NCBI GenBank assembly: GCA_030746555.1
Contig: JASLMK010000035.1
Coordinates: 1-39,760, forward strand
Reading direction: 5' to 3'
DNA length: 39,760 nt
Source of the DNA: Planctomycetota bacterium
GTDB lineage: Bacteria; Planctomycetota; UBA1135; GCA-002686595
In this document: in pieces, positions 18,475 through 26,799 of the stretch
Layout: every line of letters starts with the position of its first letter
Position numbering within the stretch: the first letter of the stretch is position 1
Position numbers and translations under genes: made by a program
Notes under the pieces: generated by a model
Told to the model about the DNA's origin: nothing
Seen by the model: the letters and a program-made list of their open reading frames with translations, nothing else
Databases searched by the model: none

Positions 18475-19632
18475 TCAGGCGCTCAGGGGCGCCGGCGGGC
18501 ACCCTCCCACCCAGACCTCGCGCAGGGCGAGGCCGTCGGGCTCGAGCAGGATCAGGTCGGCGCGGGCGCCGCGTCGCAGGCGGCCCAGCTCGTCCTCCAG
18601 ACCCAGGGCGCGGGCGGGCGCCTCGCTGGCCATGGTCAGGGCGTCGGCGAGGCCGACGACGCCGCGCGCCACCAGGCGGCGCACCATCTCCAGCTGGGAG
18701 AAGGCCGAGCCCGCCAGGCGCGCGGGCTCTCCGTCGGTGCCGGCGGGGTAGTACGCCGCGCCGTCGCGCACCTCGTGCTCGCGACCGTGCCAGTGGAACA
18801 CGTCGCAGCCCGTGCCCGCGCCGCGCAGGGCGTCGCTGACCAGACACAACCCGCGCGGCCCCCGGGCGCGCAGGGCGAGCTCGAAGGCCTCGCGGCCGAC
18901 GTGCACCAAGTCCCCGATGATCTCGGCGAAGAGCACGTCCTCCACCAGGGCGACGCTCGCCAGGCCGCTGTCACGGTGATGGACGCCGCTCATCGCGTTG
19001 TAGAGGTGGGTCACACCGACCGCCCCCGCCCCCACGGCGGACCGCGCCTGTGCGCCCGTCGCGAGGCTGTGGCCCAGGGAGACGCGCACGCCCGACCCGG
19101 CGAGCTCGTCGATGAGCTCCCCCGCGCCGGGAAGCTCCGGCGCCAGGGTGACGGTGCGCACGCCGCGGCCGTCTCCGGTCGCCGGGCCGAGGATGGCCGC
19201 CAACCCCTCGGGAGAGGGCGCGGCCAGATCGGCGACCGGCAGGGCTCCGGCGGAGCGCGGGTTCACGAACGGCCCTTCGAGGTGCAGGCCGACGACGCGC
19301 GCCGAGCGCTCCCCCAGGGCGGCCGCCGCGCCGTGCACGCTCGCGCAGTCCTCGCCCAGGCGCTCGGGGGCCCGCGGGAACAAGGTCGGCTGGAAGGCGG
19401 TCGTCCCCGCCCGCGCCAGGGCCGCGGCCATGGCCGAGAGGTCGGTGAGCGGGTCTGCCCCGCCGAAGCCGTGGACGTGCAGATCGACCAGGCCCGGGGC
19501 GACGATCGGGGCGCCAACGCCCGCCGTGCCGCTCTCGTCGAGCTCCAGGCCGACGATGCGCCCGCCCTCGCAATCGAGGCGCCCGCAGATCAGGCGCCCC
19601 TCGACGAGCAGGTTCCCCGCGATCGAGCTCAC
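18475..19632 (-). CDS. nagA: N-acetylglucosamine-6-phosphate deacetylase
   Basis: Removes the acetyl group from GlcNAc-6-phosphate in amino-sugar recycling or chitin/peptidoglycan use. 385 residues. GTG start at 19632 shares GTGA with the rsmD stop, so the two are coupled. Seen: amidohydrolase metal motif H52-x-H54 in VDLHVHGFGG, the conserved LEGPFVNP loop with the metal glutamate, SLGHS, THLYNAMSG, and LVSDALRGAG with the catalytic aspartate. Length is normal. The C-terminus ends with the usual GRLRRGARADLILLE strand. No nagB or sugar transporter is adjacent. Confidence 0.94.
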   Translation of the reverse strand: MSSIAGNLLVEGRLICGRLDCEGGRIVGLELDESGTAGVGAPIVAPGLVDLHVHGFGGADPLTDLSAMAAALARAGTTAFQPTLFPRAPERLGEDCASVHGAAAALGERSARVVGLHLEGPFVNPRSAGALPVADLAAPSPEGLAAILGPATGDGRGVRTVTLAPELPGAGELIDELAGSGVRVSLGHSLATGAQARSAVGAGAVGVTHLYNAMSGVHHRDSGLASVALVEDVLFAEIIGDLVHVGREAFELALRARGPRGLCLVSDALRGAGTGCDVFHWHGREHEVRDGAAYYPAGTDGEPARLAGSAFSQLEMVRRLVARGVVGLADALTMASEAPARALGLEDELGRLRRGARADLILLEPDGLALREVWVGGCPPAPLSA

Positions 19633-20213
19633 GGGCCTCCCTCCGGTCCCTCGATGTACCACAGGCTCGAGCGGCCGTAGGTCCGCTCGCGGCAGGAGCC
19701 CGCACCGGCGAGCTCGTCGGCGCCCAGCTCGTCCGACGGCGCGTGCAGGACCACCACGCCCCCCGGCGCCAGCTCCGCGCGGCAGAGCGCCTCGACGGCC
19801 GCGATGACCCGCGGGCGGCGCGGCCCTCGCAGCCAGGGGTAGGGCGGATCGAAGAAGACCAGGTCGGCCCAGGCCGCCTCGGTCGCCGAAGGACGCCAAC
19901 TCGCCGGCGAGAGGGCGTCGGCGCGGGAGACCGTGGCCGCTCCGGCCAGGCCCAGGGCGTCGAGGTTGGACTCCAGCAGCTCCACGACTCGCGCGTCCCG
20001 CTCGACCATGTGGGCGCGCCGTGCTCCGCGGCTGAGTGCCTCCATGCCCAGGCTGCCGGTGCCCGCGCACAGGTCCAGGACGCGCGCGCCGGCGACGCGG
20101 GCGCCCACGGTCGAGAAGAGCGCCTCACGCACCCGGTCGAGCATCGGGCGCGTGCCCACGCCGGCCGGAGCCGAGAAGCGTCGGCCGCGCAGGGTGCCCG
20201 CGATGATCCGCAT
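19629..20213 (-). CDS. rsmD: 16S rRNA (guanine-966-N2) methyltransferase RsmD
   Basis: Methylates G966 in 16S rRNA during small-subunit assembly. 194 residues from ATG 20213, preceded by GGAGGG. Seen: the family's N-terminus MRIIAGTLRGRRF, TRPMLDRVREALFS, SAM motif I DLCAGTGSLGMEAL (47-60) and the catalytic D122-P-P-Y125. Coupled with nagA by a 4-base overlap, and divergent from pdxJ across about 100 bases. A longer open frame reaching 21095 runs antisense through pdxJ and is not part of this gene. Confidence 0.94.
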   Translation of the reverse strand: MRIIAGTLRGRRFSAPAGVGTRPMLDRVREALFSTVGARVAGARVLDLCAGTGSLGMEALSRGARRAHMVERDARVVELLESNLDALGLAGAATVSRADALSPASWRPSATEAAWADLVFFDPPYPWLRGPRRPRVIAAVEALCRAELAPGGVVVLHAPSDELGADELAGAGSCRERTYGRSSLWYIEGPEGGP

Positions 20214-20270
20214 CCCTCCAGTGTAGTCTCCGCGCGGTCGACGACGCCCCCGGGAGTGGGCGCGGCGAGG

Positions 20271-20299
20271 TTGGATCAGCCCCGTTCTCGCGCTACTCT
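20271..20299 (+). promoter_or_regulatory. Candidate pdxJ-dapA promoter
   Basis: TTGGAT at 20271-20276 and TACTCT at 20294-20299 are separated by exactly 17 bases and sit 16 bases ahead of the pdxJ ATG, after which GGAGGAG provides the ribosome site. Each hexamer matches the sigma-70 consensus at the most conserved positions (TTG; TA...T). By eye only. Confidence 0.4.
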
Positions 20300-20315
20300 C
20301 GCCCGTGGAGGAGAG

Positions 20316-21032
20316 ATGCCGAGACTCCACGTCAACATCGATCACGTGGCCACCGTGCGCCAGGCGCGCCGGGAGGCGTTTCCCGATCCGGTGGCCTGGG
20401 CCCTGCGTGCGGAAGCCGCCGGTGCCGACGGCATCACCTGCCACCTGCGCGAGGACCGGCGCCACATCCAAGACGAGGACGTCCTGCGCCTGCGCGAGCG
20501 CATCGACACGCGCCTGAACTTCGAGATGTGCCTGGCGCCCCAGATCGTGACCATCGGGCTCGAGGTGGGCGCCGAGGCCTACTGCCTCGTCCCCGAGAGC
20601 CGCGAGGAGGTCACGACCGAGGGCGGACTCGACGCGACGGCCGAGCTCGCGCGCCTGCGCGAGGTGATCCCCGCCCTCGGCGAGCGCGGCGCGGAGGTCA
20701 GCCTGTTCGTCGATCCCGACCCCCGCCAGCTCGACGCCACCGCCGAGGCAGGCGCGGCCTTCGTCGAGCTCCACACCGGCCTGTACGCCAATGCCAGGGG
20801 CGCAAGGCGGGCGCGGGAGCTCGAACGCCTTTTCGACGCGGCCGAGCACGCCCACGGGATCGGCCTGCGGGTGAACGCCGGACACGGCCTCGACTACGAA
20901 AACACCGCGGCGGTGGTCGGCCTGCCGCACCTCGAGGAGCTGAACATCGGCTTCGCCATCGTCTCCGAGGCCCTGACCACGGGCGTCGACCGGGCCGTCG
21001 GGCGCATGGTCGAGCTCATCCGCGAGGCCTGA
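20316..21032 (+). CDS. pdxJ: Pyridoxine 5'-phosphate synthase
   Basis: Joins 1-deoxyxylulose 5-phosphate with 3-amino-2-oxopropyl phosphate to make pyridoxine phosphate, the vitamin B6 core. 238 residues from ATG 20316, after GGAGGAGAG. Seen: HVNIDHVATVRQAR, ITCHLREDRRHIQDED, LNFEMCL, LVPESREEVTTEGGLD, ELHTGLYA, the NAGHGLDYEN stretch with the catalytic His, and ELNIGFAIVSEAL (some homologues have His where this has Phe). dapA follows after 22 bases, so they are one transcript. Confidence 0.96.
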   Translation: MPRLHVNIDHVATVRQARREAFPDPVAWALRAEAAGADGITCHLREDRRHIQDEDVLRLRERIDTRLNFEMCLAPQIVTIGLEVGAEAYCLVPESREEVTTEGGLDATAELARLREVIPALGERGAEVSLFVDPDPRQLDATAEAGAAFVELHTGLYANARGARRARELERLFDAAEHAHGIGLRVNAGHGLDYENTAAVVGLPHLEELNIGFAIVSEALTTGVDRAVGRMVELIREA

Positions 21033-21054
21033 TCCACGAGGGGAGCCCGCAGAC

Positions 21055-21954
21055 ATGTACGGACACTTCCAAGGCAGCATCGTCGCCCTCCCCACGCCGT
21101 TCCGCGACGGTCACCTCGACCTCGACGCCTTCGAGGAGCTGATCGACCACCACGTGGAGCAGAGGACCGACGGCCTGGTGGTCGCGGGGACGACGGGCGA
21201 GGCCCCAACGCTGAACGACTACGAGCAGCGCAGCCTGATCCACGCCGCCGTGGACCACGCCGCCGGGCGCCTCCCGGTGGTGGCGGGGGTCGGGAGCAAC
21301 TGCACGCGCTCCACGGTCGACCTGGCGCGCTTCGCGGCCGCCGAGGGCGCCGATGGGGTCCTGGTGGTCACGCCCTACTACAACCGCCCCAGCCGCCAGG
21401 GACTGATCGGCCACTTCTCCCAGGTCGCCGACGCGACCGACGCGGCGGTCGTGCTCTACAACGTCCCGTCGCGCACCGCCGTGGACCTGGAGCCCGACGT
21501 GGTCGCCGAGCTCGCCCGCCACCACGAGAACATCGTCGCCGTCAAGGAGTCGGGGAGCTCGGTGCAGCGCGTCGAGGAGCTGGTGGCGTGTGCTCCCGTC
21601 GCCGTCCTCTGCGGGGAGGACTCGTGCATCGCGCCCTTCGCGGCGGCGGGCGCCGTGGGTGCGGTGAGCGTCGTGGGCAACCTCGCGCCCGCCGAGGTCT
21701 CCGAGCTCGTGCGCGCCGCGCGCCCCGACGGAGACGCCGCCCGAGCGGCCGAGCTCCAGAGCTGGCTCGCCCCCCTGGTGCGCGACCTCTACATCGAGGT
21801 CAACCCGGTTCCGGTCAAGGCCGCCCTGGCCCAGCTCGGCCGCTGCCGGGCGGAGGTCCGCTCGCCCCTCGCGCCCCTCGAGGAGTCCAGCCGCGTGCGC
21901 CTGCACGCCACCCTGGCACGCTACACCGCGGACCAGCCGGTGCCGGTCCCCTGA
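21055..21954 (+). CDS. dapA: 4-hydroxy-tetrahydrodipicolinate synthase
   Basis: Condenses pyruvate with aspartate semialdehyde, the first committed step to lysine and meso-diaminopimelate. 299 residues. Seen: GTTGEAPTL (Thr46/Thr47), VTPYYNRPSRQG, Tyr135 and Arg140 in VLYNVPSRTA, and Schiff-base Lys164 in AVKESG. These match true DapA rather than the NanA-type or KDG-type aldolases, though functional proof would need a test. GAGGGGAG lies upstream of the ATG. It ends 43 bases from the convergent FG-GAP gene, with no clear terminator between. Confidence 0.93.
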   Translation: MYGHFQGSIVALPTPFRDGHLDLDAFEELIDHHVEQRTDGLVVAGTTGEAPTLNDYEQRSLIHAAVDHAAGRLPVVAGVGSNCTRSTVDLARFAAAEGADGVLVVTPYYNRPSRQGLIGHFSQVADATDAAVVLYNVPSRTAVDLEPDVVAELARHHENIVAVKESGSSVQRVEELVACAPVAVLCGEDSCIAPFAAAGAVGAVSVVGNLAPAEVSELVRAARPDGDAARAAELQSWLAPLVRDLYIEVNPVPVKAALAQLGRCRAEVRSPLAPLEESSRVRLHATLARYTADQPVPVP

Positions 21955-21997
21955 GGGCGTCGCGCGTCGGCGGCCCTCGCGCCGCGGACGAAGGCGA

Positions 21998-23701
21998 TCA
22001 CTGGCAGAACTCGACCGCGAGGGCGTCGGTCAGGTTGAAGCCCGCGGGGCCCGCGGGATCGCGGTACCAGACCTGGAAGTACCAGGTGCTGCCGACGGTG
22101 ATCTGGCCGGCGGGGAAGGCGGGGGCCGTGATGTCGAGGGCGTGGGCGGCGGTCCCCGAGGCGTCCGTCGTCCCCACACCCAGGCGGAAGATCGGCCCGG
22201 TGACGCACAGGAAGCCGTCACCGAAGGGCTGCTCGGTCTGGCCCGCTCCGTAGAAGAACAGGACCGACTGCTCGGCCACGGCGTCGGAGCAGGTGAGCAC
22301 CAGATCGTTGGCGCGCACGCTCGCGCTGCCCCCCCAGCCCAGGCTCGCCGCGACGCCGCCGGAGTGGGGGTTGGTCGAGCAGAAGCTCTGGGGCGCGGGG
22401 CAGGCCGCGGGCTCGGAGAACGACCACACGCGGGCCTCGCCCGCCATCGTCGTCTGCACCGAGCAGCCGTAGGCGCTCACGAGCACCTCCGCGCGCCCGT
22501 CGCCGTCGGTGTCCCCGCCGCCGGCGACGCTGAACCCCAACCGGTCACCCGCGGCGTCCCCGAGGACCTCACTGATCAGGCCACCGTCCGCGCCGGAGAG
22601 GACCTGGGCGCAACCGGCGCCGGAGCCGTTGGTGTCGTTGCCGTAGGCCCCCACGATCACGTCCGCCACGCCGTCCGCGTCCATGTCGCCCGCGCCGGAG
22701 ACGCTGATGCCGAACCCGTCGCCGGCGGCCGAGCCCGCGAAGGACAAGAGCTCGGTCCCGTCGACTCCCGAGAACACACCCGCGGCTCCCGCGTTGGCTC
22801 CGGAGGCGTCCGCACCGGGCGCTCCCACGATCAGCTCGTTGATCCCGTCGCCGTCGAGGTCGCCCGCACAGGCGACCGAGGTGCCGAAGCCGTCGCCGGC
22901 GTCCGCCCCTCGCAGGGTGAACAGGGCGGAGCCGCTCGCGCCGGAGAAGACGGTGACGCTGCCCGCGCCGGAGCCGGTGGCGTCGTTCCACTTGGCCCCG
23001 ACCGCCAGGTCGCCGCGGCCGTCTCCGTCGAGGTCGCCCAGACCGCAGACGGCCCCGCCGAACAGGTCGAGCTCCGCCTCGCCTAGCAGCAGGCGCAGGA
23101 GGCTGCCGTCGGCGCCGGAGAAGACGCGCGCGGCGCCGGCGTTGGACCCGGCGAGGTCCGAGCCCCAGGCGCCGACGAGCACGTCGTCGAGGCCGTCGCC
23201 GTCCACGTCCCCCGCCCCCGCTACGGAGATGCCGCCGTTTTCGAAGGGCTCGCCGCCCGAGAGCTCGTGCAACAGCGAGCCGTCGATCCCCGAGTACACG
23301 TAGGCCGTGCCCGCCTCGGTGCCGTGGTCGTCGTTCCCGTAGGCGCCGACCACCAGATCGGAGAGCCCGTCGCCGTCCACGTCACCCGCGCAGGCGAGGC
23401 TGTAGCCGAACAGGTCCAGAGCCGCGCGGCCGTGGAGGACGAAGCGCGTCGTCCCCGAGGCGCCCGAGACCAGGCGCGCGCTGCCCGAGTTGGTGCCGTC
23501 TTGGTCGCTGAAGGGCGAGCCGAACAGCCAGTCCTCGACCCCGTCCCCGTCGGTGTCCCCGGCGCAGGCCACGGCCCAACCGAAGCGGTCCCCGGCAGCC
23601 TCCCCGTGGAACTCGTGCAGGCTCTGCTGGGCGGTGACGCTGGCCACGAGCAGGGCGAAGATCGTCGCGGTGATGGAGAAGGTACGGAAGTTGGATTTCA
23701 T
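21998..23701 (-). CDS. Secreted FG-GAP beta-propeller protein with WYR-type C-terminal domain
   Basis: 567 residues from ATG 23701. Residues 1-24 are a signal peptide (KSNFRTFSITATIFALLVAS...TAQQ). Residues about 25-440 hold seven FG-GAP repeats; each carries a calcium-loop motif of the D-x-D-x-D-G type (DTDGDG, DVDGDG, DVDGDG, DLDGDG, DLDGDG, DMDADG, DTDGDG), so a seven-bladed propeller like the integrin alpha head is likely. The last about 125 residues are a separate domain with FGDGFLCVTG, RLGVGTTDASG and YFQVWYRDP...GFNLTDA, also found at the ends of the two proteins at 34749 and 35894. Extracellular binding or a structural role is inferred. An open frame 76 codons further upstream is not used. 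Confidence 0.9.
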   Translation of the reverse strand: MKSNFRTFSITATIFALLVASVTAQQSLHEFHGEAAGDRFGWAVACAGDTDGDGVEDWLFGSPFSDQDGTNSGSARLVSGASGTTRFVLHGRAALDLFGYSLACAGDVDGDGLSDLVVGAYGNDDHGTEAGTAYVYSGIDGSLLHELSGGEPFENGGISVAGAGDVDGDGLDDVLVGAWGSDLAGSNAGAARVFSGADGSLLRLLLGEAELDLFGGAVCGLGDLDGDGRGDLAVGAKWNDATGSGAGSVTVFSGASGSALFTLRGADAGDGFGTSVACAGDLDGDGINELIVGAPGADASGANAGAAGVFSGVDGTELLSFAGSAAGDGFGISVSGAGDMDADGVADVIVGAYGNDTNGSGAGCAQVLSGADGGLISEVLGDAAGDRLGFSVAGGGDTDGDGRAEVLVSAYGCSVQTTMAGEARVWSFSEPAACPAPQSFCSTNPHSGGVAASLGWGGSASVRANDLVLTCSDAVAEQSVLFFYGAGQTEQPFGDGFLCVTGPIFRLGVGTTDASGTAAHALDITAPAFPAGQITVGSTWYFQVWYRDPAGPAGFNLTDALAVEFCQ

Positions 23702-23936
23702 GGTCGGCCCCCGTGTGCGGTTCGGAATGGGCTCGAATGCGGCCTTGATCGCCCAGAAACCATGCCGTTTGCATCGATTAGGGCGAGAAACAACCGTACC
23801 CCGGGTCCGCGATCTGCGCCAACGGCTCCCCCTGATTACAGGAAATCGCATCCCTGGAAACCCCTGGGGGCGGCCCGCGGGGTAAGGGAACCGAAAAGCC
23901 CCGGCGCGAGAGGCGGGCGGGCGGCACACTGGGCCC

Positions 23937-25355
23937 GTGACGAGCTCCCGCCCGCTCTTCGCTTGCTCGCTCGCGCTCCTCGTCGGGGGCGACGGGCAGC
24001 AGGCGGACCTTCCCGAGCAGACGCACCTCCTGGCGAGGGCCGAGGAGCGCGCCGCCGCGGGCCGCTACGCCGAAGCCCGCCGCCTCTACGAACGGCTCGC
24101 CCGCGCCCATCCCGACACCGCCGAGGGCCGCACGGCAGCCCGACGCTCCAAGCCCAGCGCCTACCTCGGCGCCGCCCCCATCGTCGCCAACGGCCCGCCG
24201 GCCAATCGGGTGGACGTGGCCCTGATGGGCGACGGCTACCAGCTCGGCGAGATGAAGGGCTTCGACAAGCTCGCCGCGGACATCCCGCCTCTGTTCGAGC
24301 GCCAGGCGACCCTGCGCGAGTACTTCTCCTACTTCAACTTCCACCGCCTGGCGCTCGTCAGCGCCGACAACGGCGTCGACGGTTTCGGACGGGAGTACGA
24401 CACAGCTCTGGACGGCCGGACGCTCTCGACCTACGCCGGCCACGTCGGGGTCAGCGCCAAGCGCGTCCGCGCCATGCTGGACGATTGGGGCGAGCACGAC
24501 TCGCTGGCGATCGTGTTCGTCAAGCAGGGCGTCCTGGGCACCGGCGGCGGCGGGTTCGCTACGATCGGCGGTCGCAACGCCAAGACCACGATCCACGAGT
24601 GGGGCCACGCCTTCGCCGGACTCGGTGACGAGTACGCCACCAAGACCCACGAGCGCGGCGGCGTGTCCCGGCGGGTCAACGTCTCCGACACCGACGACCC
24701 CGACGAGGTGCCCTGGGCCCACTGGATCGAGGCCGGAGTGCGGGGCGTGGGCGTCTACGAGGGAGCGGCCGGCCAGGTGCGCGGAGCCTGGAAGCCCACC
24801 TCGGGCGGGTGCGTGATGGAGAGCGGCGAGTTCTTCTGCCCGCCCTGCCGGGAGGCGCTCGTGCTGCGCATCTACTCGATCGTCGATCCAATCGAGTCCT
24901 GCTCGCCGCTCCCCCATCCCCGCGGGCACGCGGTCCACCTCGTGCTCGACGATCCCTTCGAACCCCTGGCGTTCGAGGTGGGAGTGATGCAGCCCGAGAA
25001 GCACCGCATCGAGGTGGGCTGGTGGGTCCTGCCGGAGCGCGCGGCGCCGCTGGGACCGCAGGAGCGTCTCGAGCGCTACCGCCCCAGCCGCGCCGGCCAC
25101 ACCGACCGGCGAGGTCGGGGGCCGCTGCCAATGATGCCCACCGAGCCCGTCGCCTACAGCCGCGGCGTGCGCTCGGGGAGACACCGCTTCCGGCTCGAGC
25201 CCGGGGAGTTGGAGCCGGGCCGCTATCGGGTGGTCTGCCGTGCGACGGACACGACCCTCCTGCGCGGTGAGCGCACGCCCTGGGTCCTCGCGGACCCCGA
25301 CGACCTGCTCGTCTCGGAGCGGGCCTGGTGGGTCGTGGTGCCCCAAGAGGACTGA
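23937..25355 (+). CDS. Peptidase M64 (IgA-protease-like) secreted metallopeptidase
   Basis: 472 residues, GTG start. Residues 1-20 look like a short signal peptide; residues 28-65 form a helical hairpin (LLARAEERAAAGRYAEARRLYERLARAHPD) like one TPR. The catalytic domain has VDVALMGDGY and the zinc motif H220-E221-W-G-H224-AFAGLG-D231-EY, the family signature with the third ligand Asp, followed by a cysteine group (CVMESGEFFCPPC). The C-terminal about 150 residues are beta-rich and Arg-rich. The best-known member cleaves IgA, but most environmental ones have unknown substrates. Convergent with the next gene (22-base gap). Confidence 0.9.
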   Translation: MTSSRPLFACSLALLVGGDGQQADLPEQTHLLARAEERAAAGRYAEARRLYERLARAHPDTAEGRTAARRSKPSAYLGAAPIVANGPPANRVDVALMGDGYQLGEMKGFDKLAADIPPLFERQATLREYFSYFNFHRLALVSADNGVDGFGREYDTALDGRTLSTYAGHVGVSAKRVRAMLDDWGEHDSLAIVFVKQGVLGTGGGGFATIGGRNAKTTIHEWGHAFAGLGDEYATKTHERGGVSRRVNVSDTDDPDEVPWAHWIEAGVRGVGVYEGAAGQVRGAWKPTSGGCVMESGEFFCPPCREALVLRIYSIVDPIESCSPLPHPRGHAVHLVLDDPFEPLAFEVGVMQPEKHRIEVGWWVLPERAAPLGPQERLERYRPSRAGHTDRRGRGPLPMMPTEPVAYSRGVRSGRHRFRLEPGELEPGRYRVVCRATDTTLLRGERTPWVLADPDDLLVSERAWWVVVPQED

Positions 25356-25377
25356 GAGCCTCGGCGTACAGCGACGA

Positions 25378-26607
25378 TCAGCGCCAGAAGATCCCCGGCG
25401 AGGGGCGCTCCGACGGGGATCCCTCGCGTTCGATGGTGACCTGCAAGGGCCCCTCTTGGGGAGTCTTGGGGTCGTTCCTGCGGGCTCCGGATCGCGCGGG
25501 GAGCACCGGCGTGGCGATCCGCACCACGATGGACTCGTCCGAACCGACCTCGAATTCCTCCTCGGCGATGTACTCGCCGGGCCTGGCCAGAAGTGCCAGG
25601 CGGTAGGTTCCCGGGCGGGCGCGCCGAACCGATCCGACGCCGTCACGGATGATCGCGCGCCCCCGCGTCTCCCAACGCGTCAGGTCCTTCCCCTTCGCCG
25701 CGGCGCGGGCGATGCGCTCGGGGCTGTTCCTGCCTCGACGCCGCCGCTCGTCTTCATCGTCTTCCTCCCTACTCTCCTTGGGTTTCTGCAGGACCACCTC
25801 GATGCGCCGGTTCGATTCGGGGAGGGGGTCGAGCTCGAACCGCACGATGCTGTCTCCGCCGGACACCACGAGCACTTCGCGGTCGGCCCCGGCCTGGATC
25901 GTGCAGGGCAGGCGGAAGTCGGCCCTCCCGTAGGATCCATAGCAGAGCGTGTAGCGCCCGGGCGCGACGAGCATCGGCTCCAGAACACCCTTGCGGTCGA
26001 ACCGAGCGATGAACAGGCCGGCTTCGTCGCGGGGGAAGGCCGGGAACTCCCTACCCTCCGGGAGGAAGACGAGACGGCCGCGGGAAACGGGTTCACCGAC
26101 GCGATTCTCGGCTGTGCCGGTGATCTTGCAGCCGCGCACCAGGGTCACCGCCAGGGTTCGTTCGTCGCCCGGCTCGAGCTCGACAATCCGCGTGTGCGGG
26201 ATGTGGCCGGGCGCATCGAGGGTCACGTTCCAGACCCCCACGTCCAGGGCCGTGGCCTCTCCCTCTGCAGTGGACAGGGAGCGAGGCTGTGCGGCATCGC
26301 CCCCGGCGGCCGCCAGCACCCTGGCCGTGGCCTCGGGGAGCATCGCGCCGCCCTCGGAGCTGGTCACCCTGAAGGCCAGGGTGGGCGGTCCAACTGCTGC
26401 GCGGGCGGCCGGCGAGGGAGCCGGTTCCGGCTCCGGCAAGGGCTCCTCCGGTTCCCTGAGCGTGCCCGCGGCGGCGGTGGCCTCGCGCGCATCAGGCCCC
26501 CTGGGTTCGATCGCCCCACCTCCCAGGGACTCGTTCGCACGCTGGAACACGAGGAGGCCGGCCGCGAGGGCCGCGGCGAGGGTGAGGAGCAGGAGTGCGC
26601 GACGCAT
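25378..26607 (-). CDS. Exported carboxypeptidase-regulatory-like (beta-sandwich) protein
   Basis: 409 residues from ATG 26607. An N-terminal anchor or signal peptide (RRALLLLTLAAALAAGLLVF) is followed by a Pro/Glu-rich linker to residue about 75, then several strand-rich repeats. These include LSTAEGEATALDVGVWNVTLDAPGH and KITGTAENRVGEPVSRGRLVF, which fit carboxypeptidase regulatory-like beta-sandwich domains. A charged block (SREEDDEDERRRRGRN) lies about residue 295-310. No catalytic motif. Likely an envelope scaffold or binding protein. Divergent from the sulfatase-like gene across a 192-base region containing a perfect 6-3-6 palindrome. Confidence 0.75.
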   Translation of the reverse strand: MRRALLLLTLAAALAAGLLVFQRANESLGGGAIEPRGPDAREATAAAGTLREPEEPLPEPEPAPSPAARAAVGPPTLAFRVTSSEGGAMLPEATARVLAAAGGDAAQPRSLSTAEGEATALDVGVWNVTLDAPGHIPHTRIVELEPGDERTLAVTLVRGCKITGTAENRVGEPVSRGRLVFLPEGREFPAFPRDEAGLFIARFDRKGVLEPMLVAPGRYTLCYGSYGRADFRLPCTIQAGADREVLVVSGGDSIVRFELDPLPESNRRIEVVLQKPKESREEDDEDERRRRGRNSPERIARAAAKGKDLTRWETRGRAIIRDGVGSVRRARPGTYRLALLARPGEYIAEEEFEVGSDESIVVRIATPVLPARSGARRNDPKTPQEGPLQVTIEREGSPSERPSPGIFWR

Positions 26608-26708
26608 GGAAGTGGATCTGGGACTCTGGTCCCCGGCGGCGGGAAGGCGCGCCGGTCGGGAAGCCTGCCGGACGATGGGGACTGGGCGGCAGGAGGGGTG
26701 CAGGTTTC

Positions 26709-26723
26709 GCGCTAGGATAGCGC
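26709..26723. promoter_or_regulatory. Palindrome GCGCTA-GGA-TAGCGC in divergent promoter region
   Basis: A perfect 6-base inverted repeat with a 3-base spacer between two divergent genes (starts at 26607 and 26800). The rest of 26608-26799 shows no other clear signal. It could be an operator or could include a -10-like TAGGAT; unproven. Confidence 0.35.
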
Positions 26724-26799
26724 ATTTCCGCGGCAGCCGACCACCGATTCCGCCGACCTCGCCGAGTCCCCAGGCCCCGACCCATCCTCCCAAAGCCCC

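Noticed and set aside
20220..20225. TACACT as a -10 for rsmD
   Set aside because: It is only six bases from the ATG and has no partner -35 at the right spacing.
22142..23086. A 314-codon plus-strand frame opposite the FG-GAP gene
   Set aside because: The sequence is an antisense shadow of the seven repeats (repeated VAVGV/ARAGD patterns follow the propeller period) and has no independent support.
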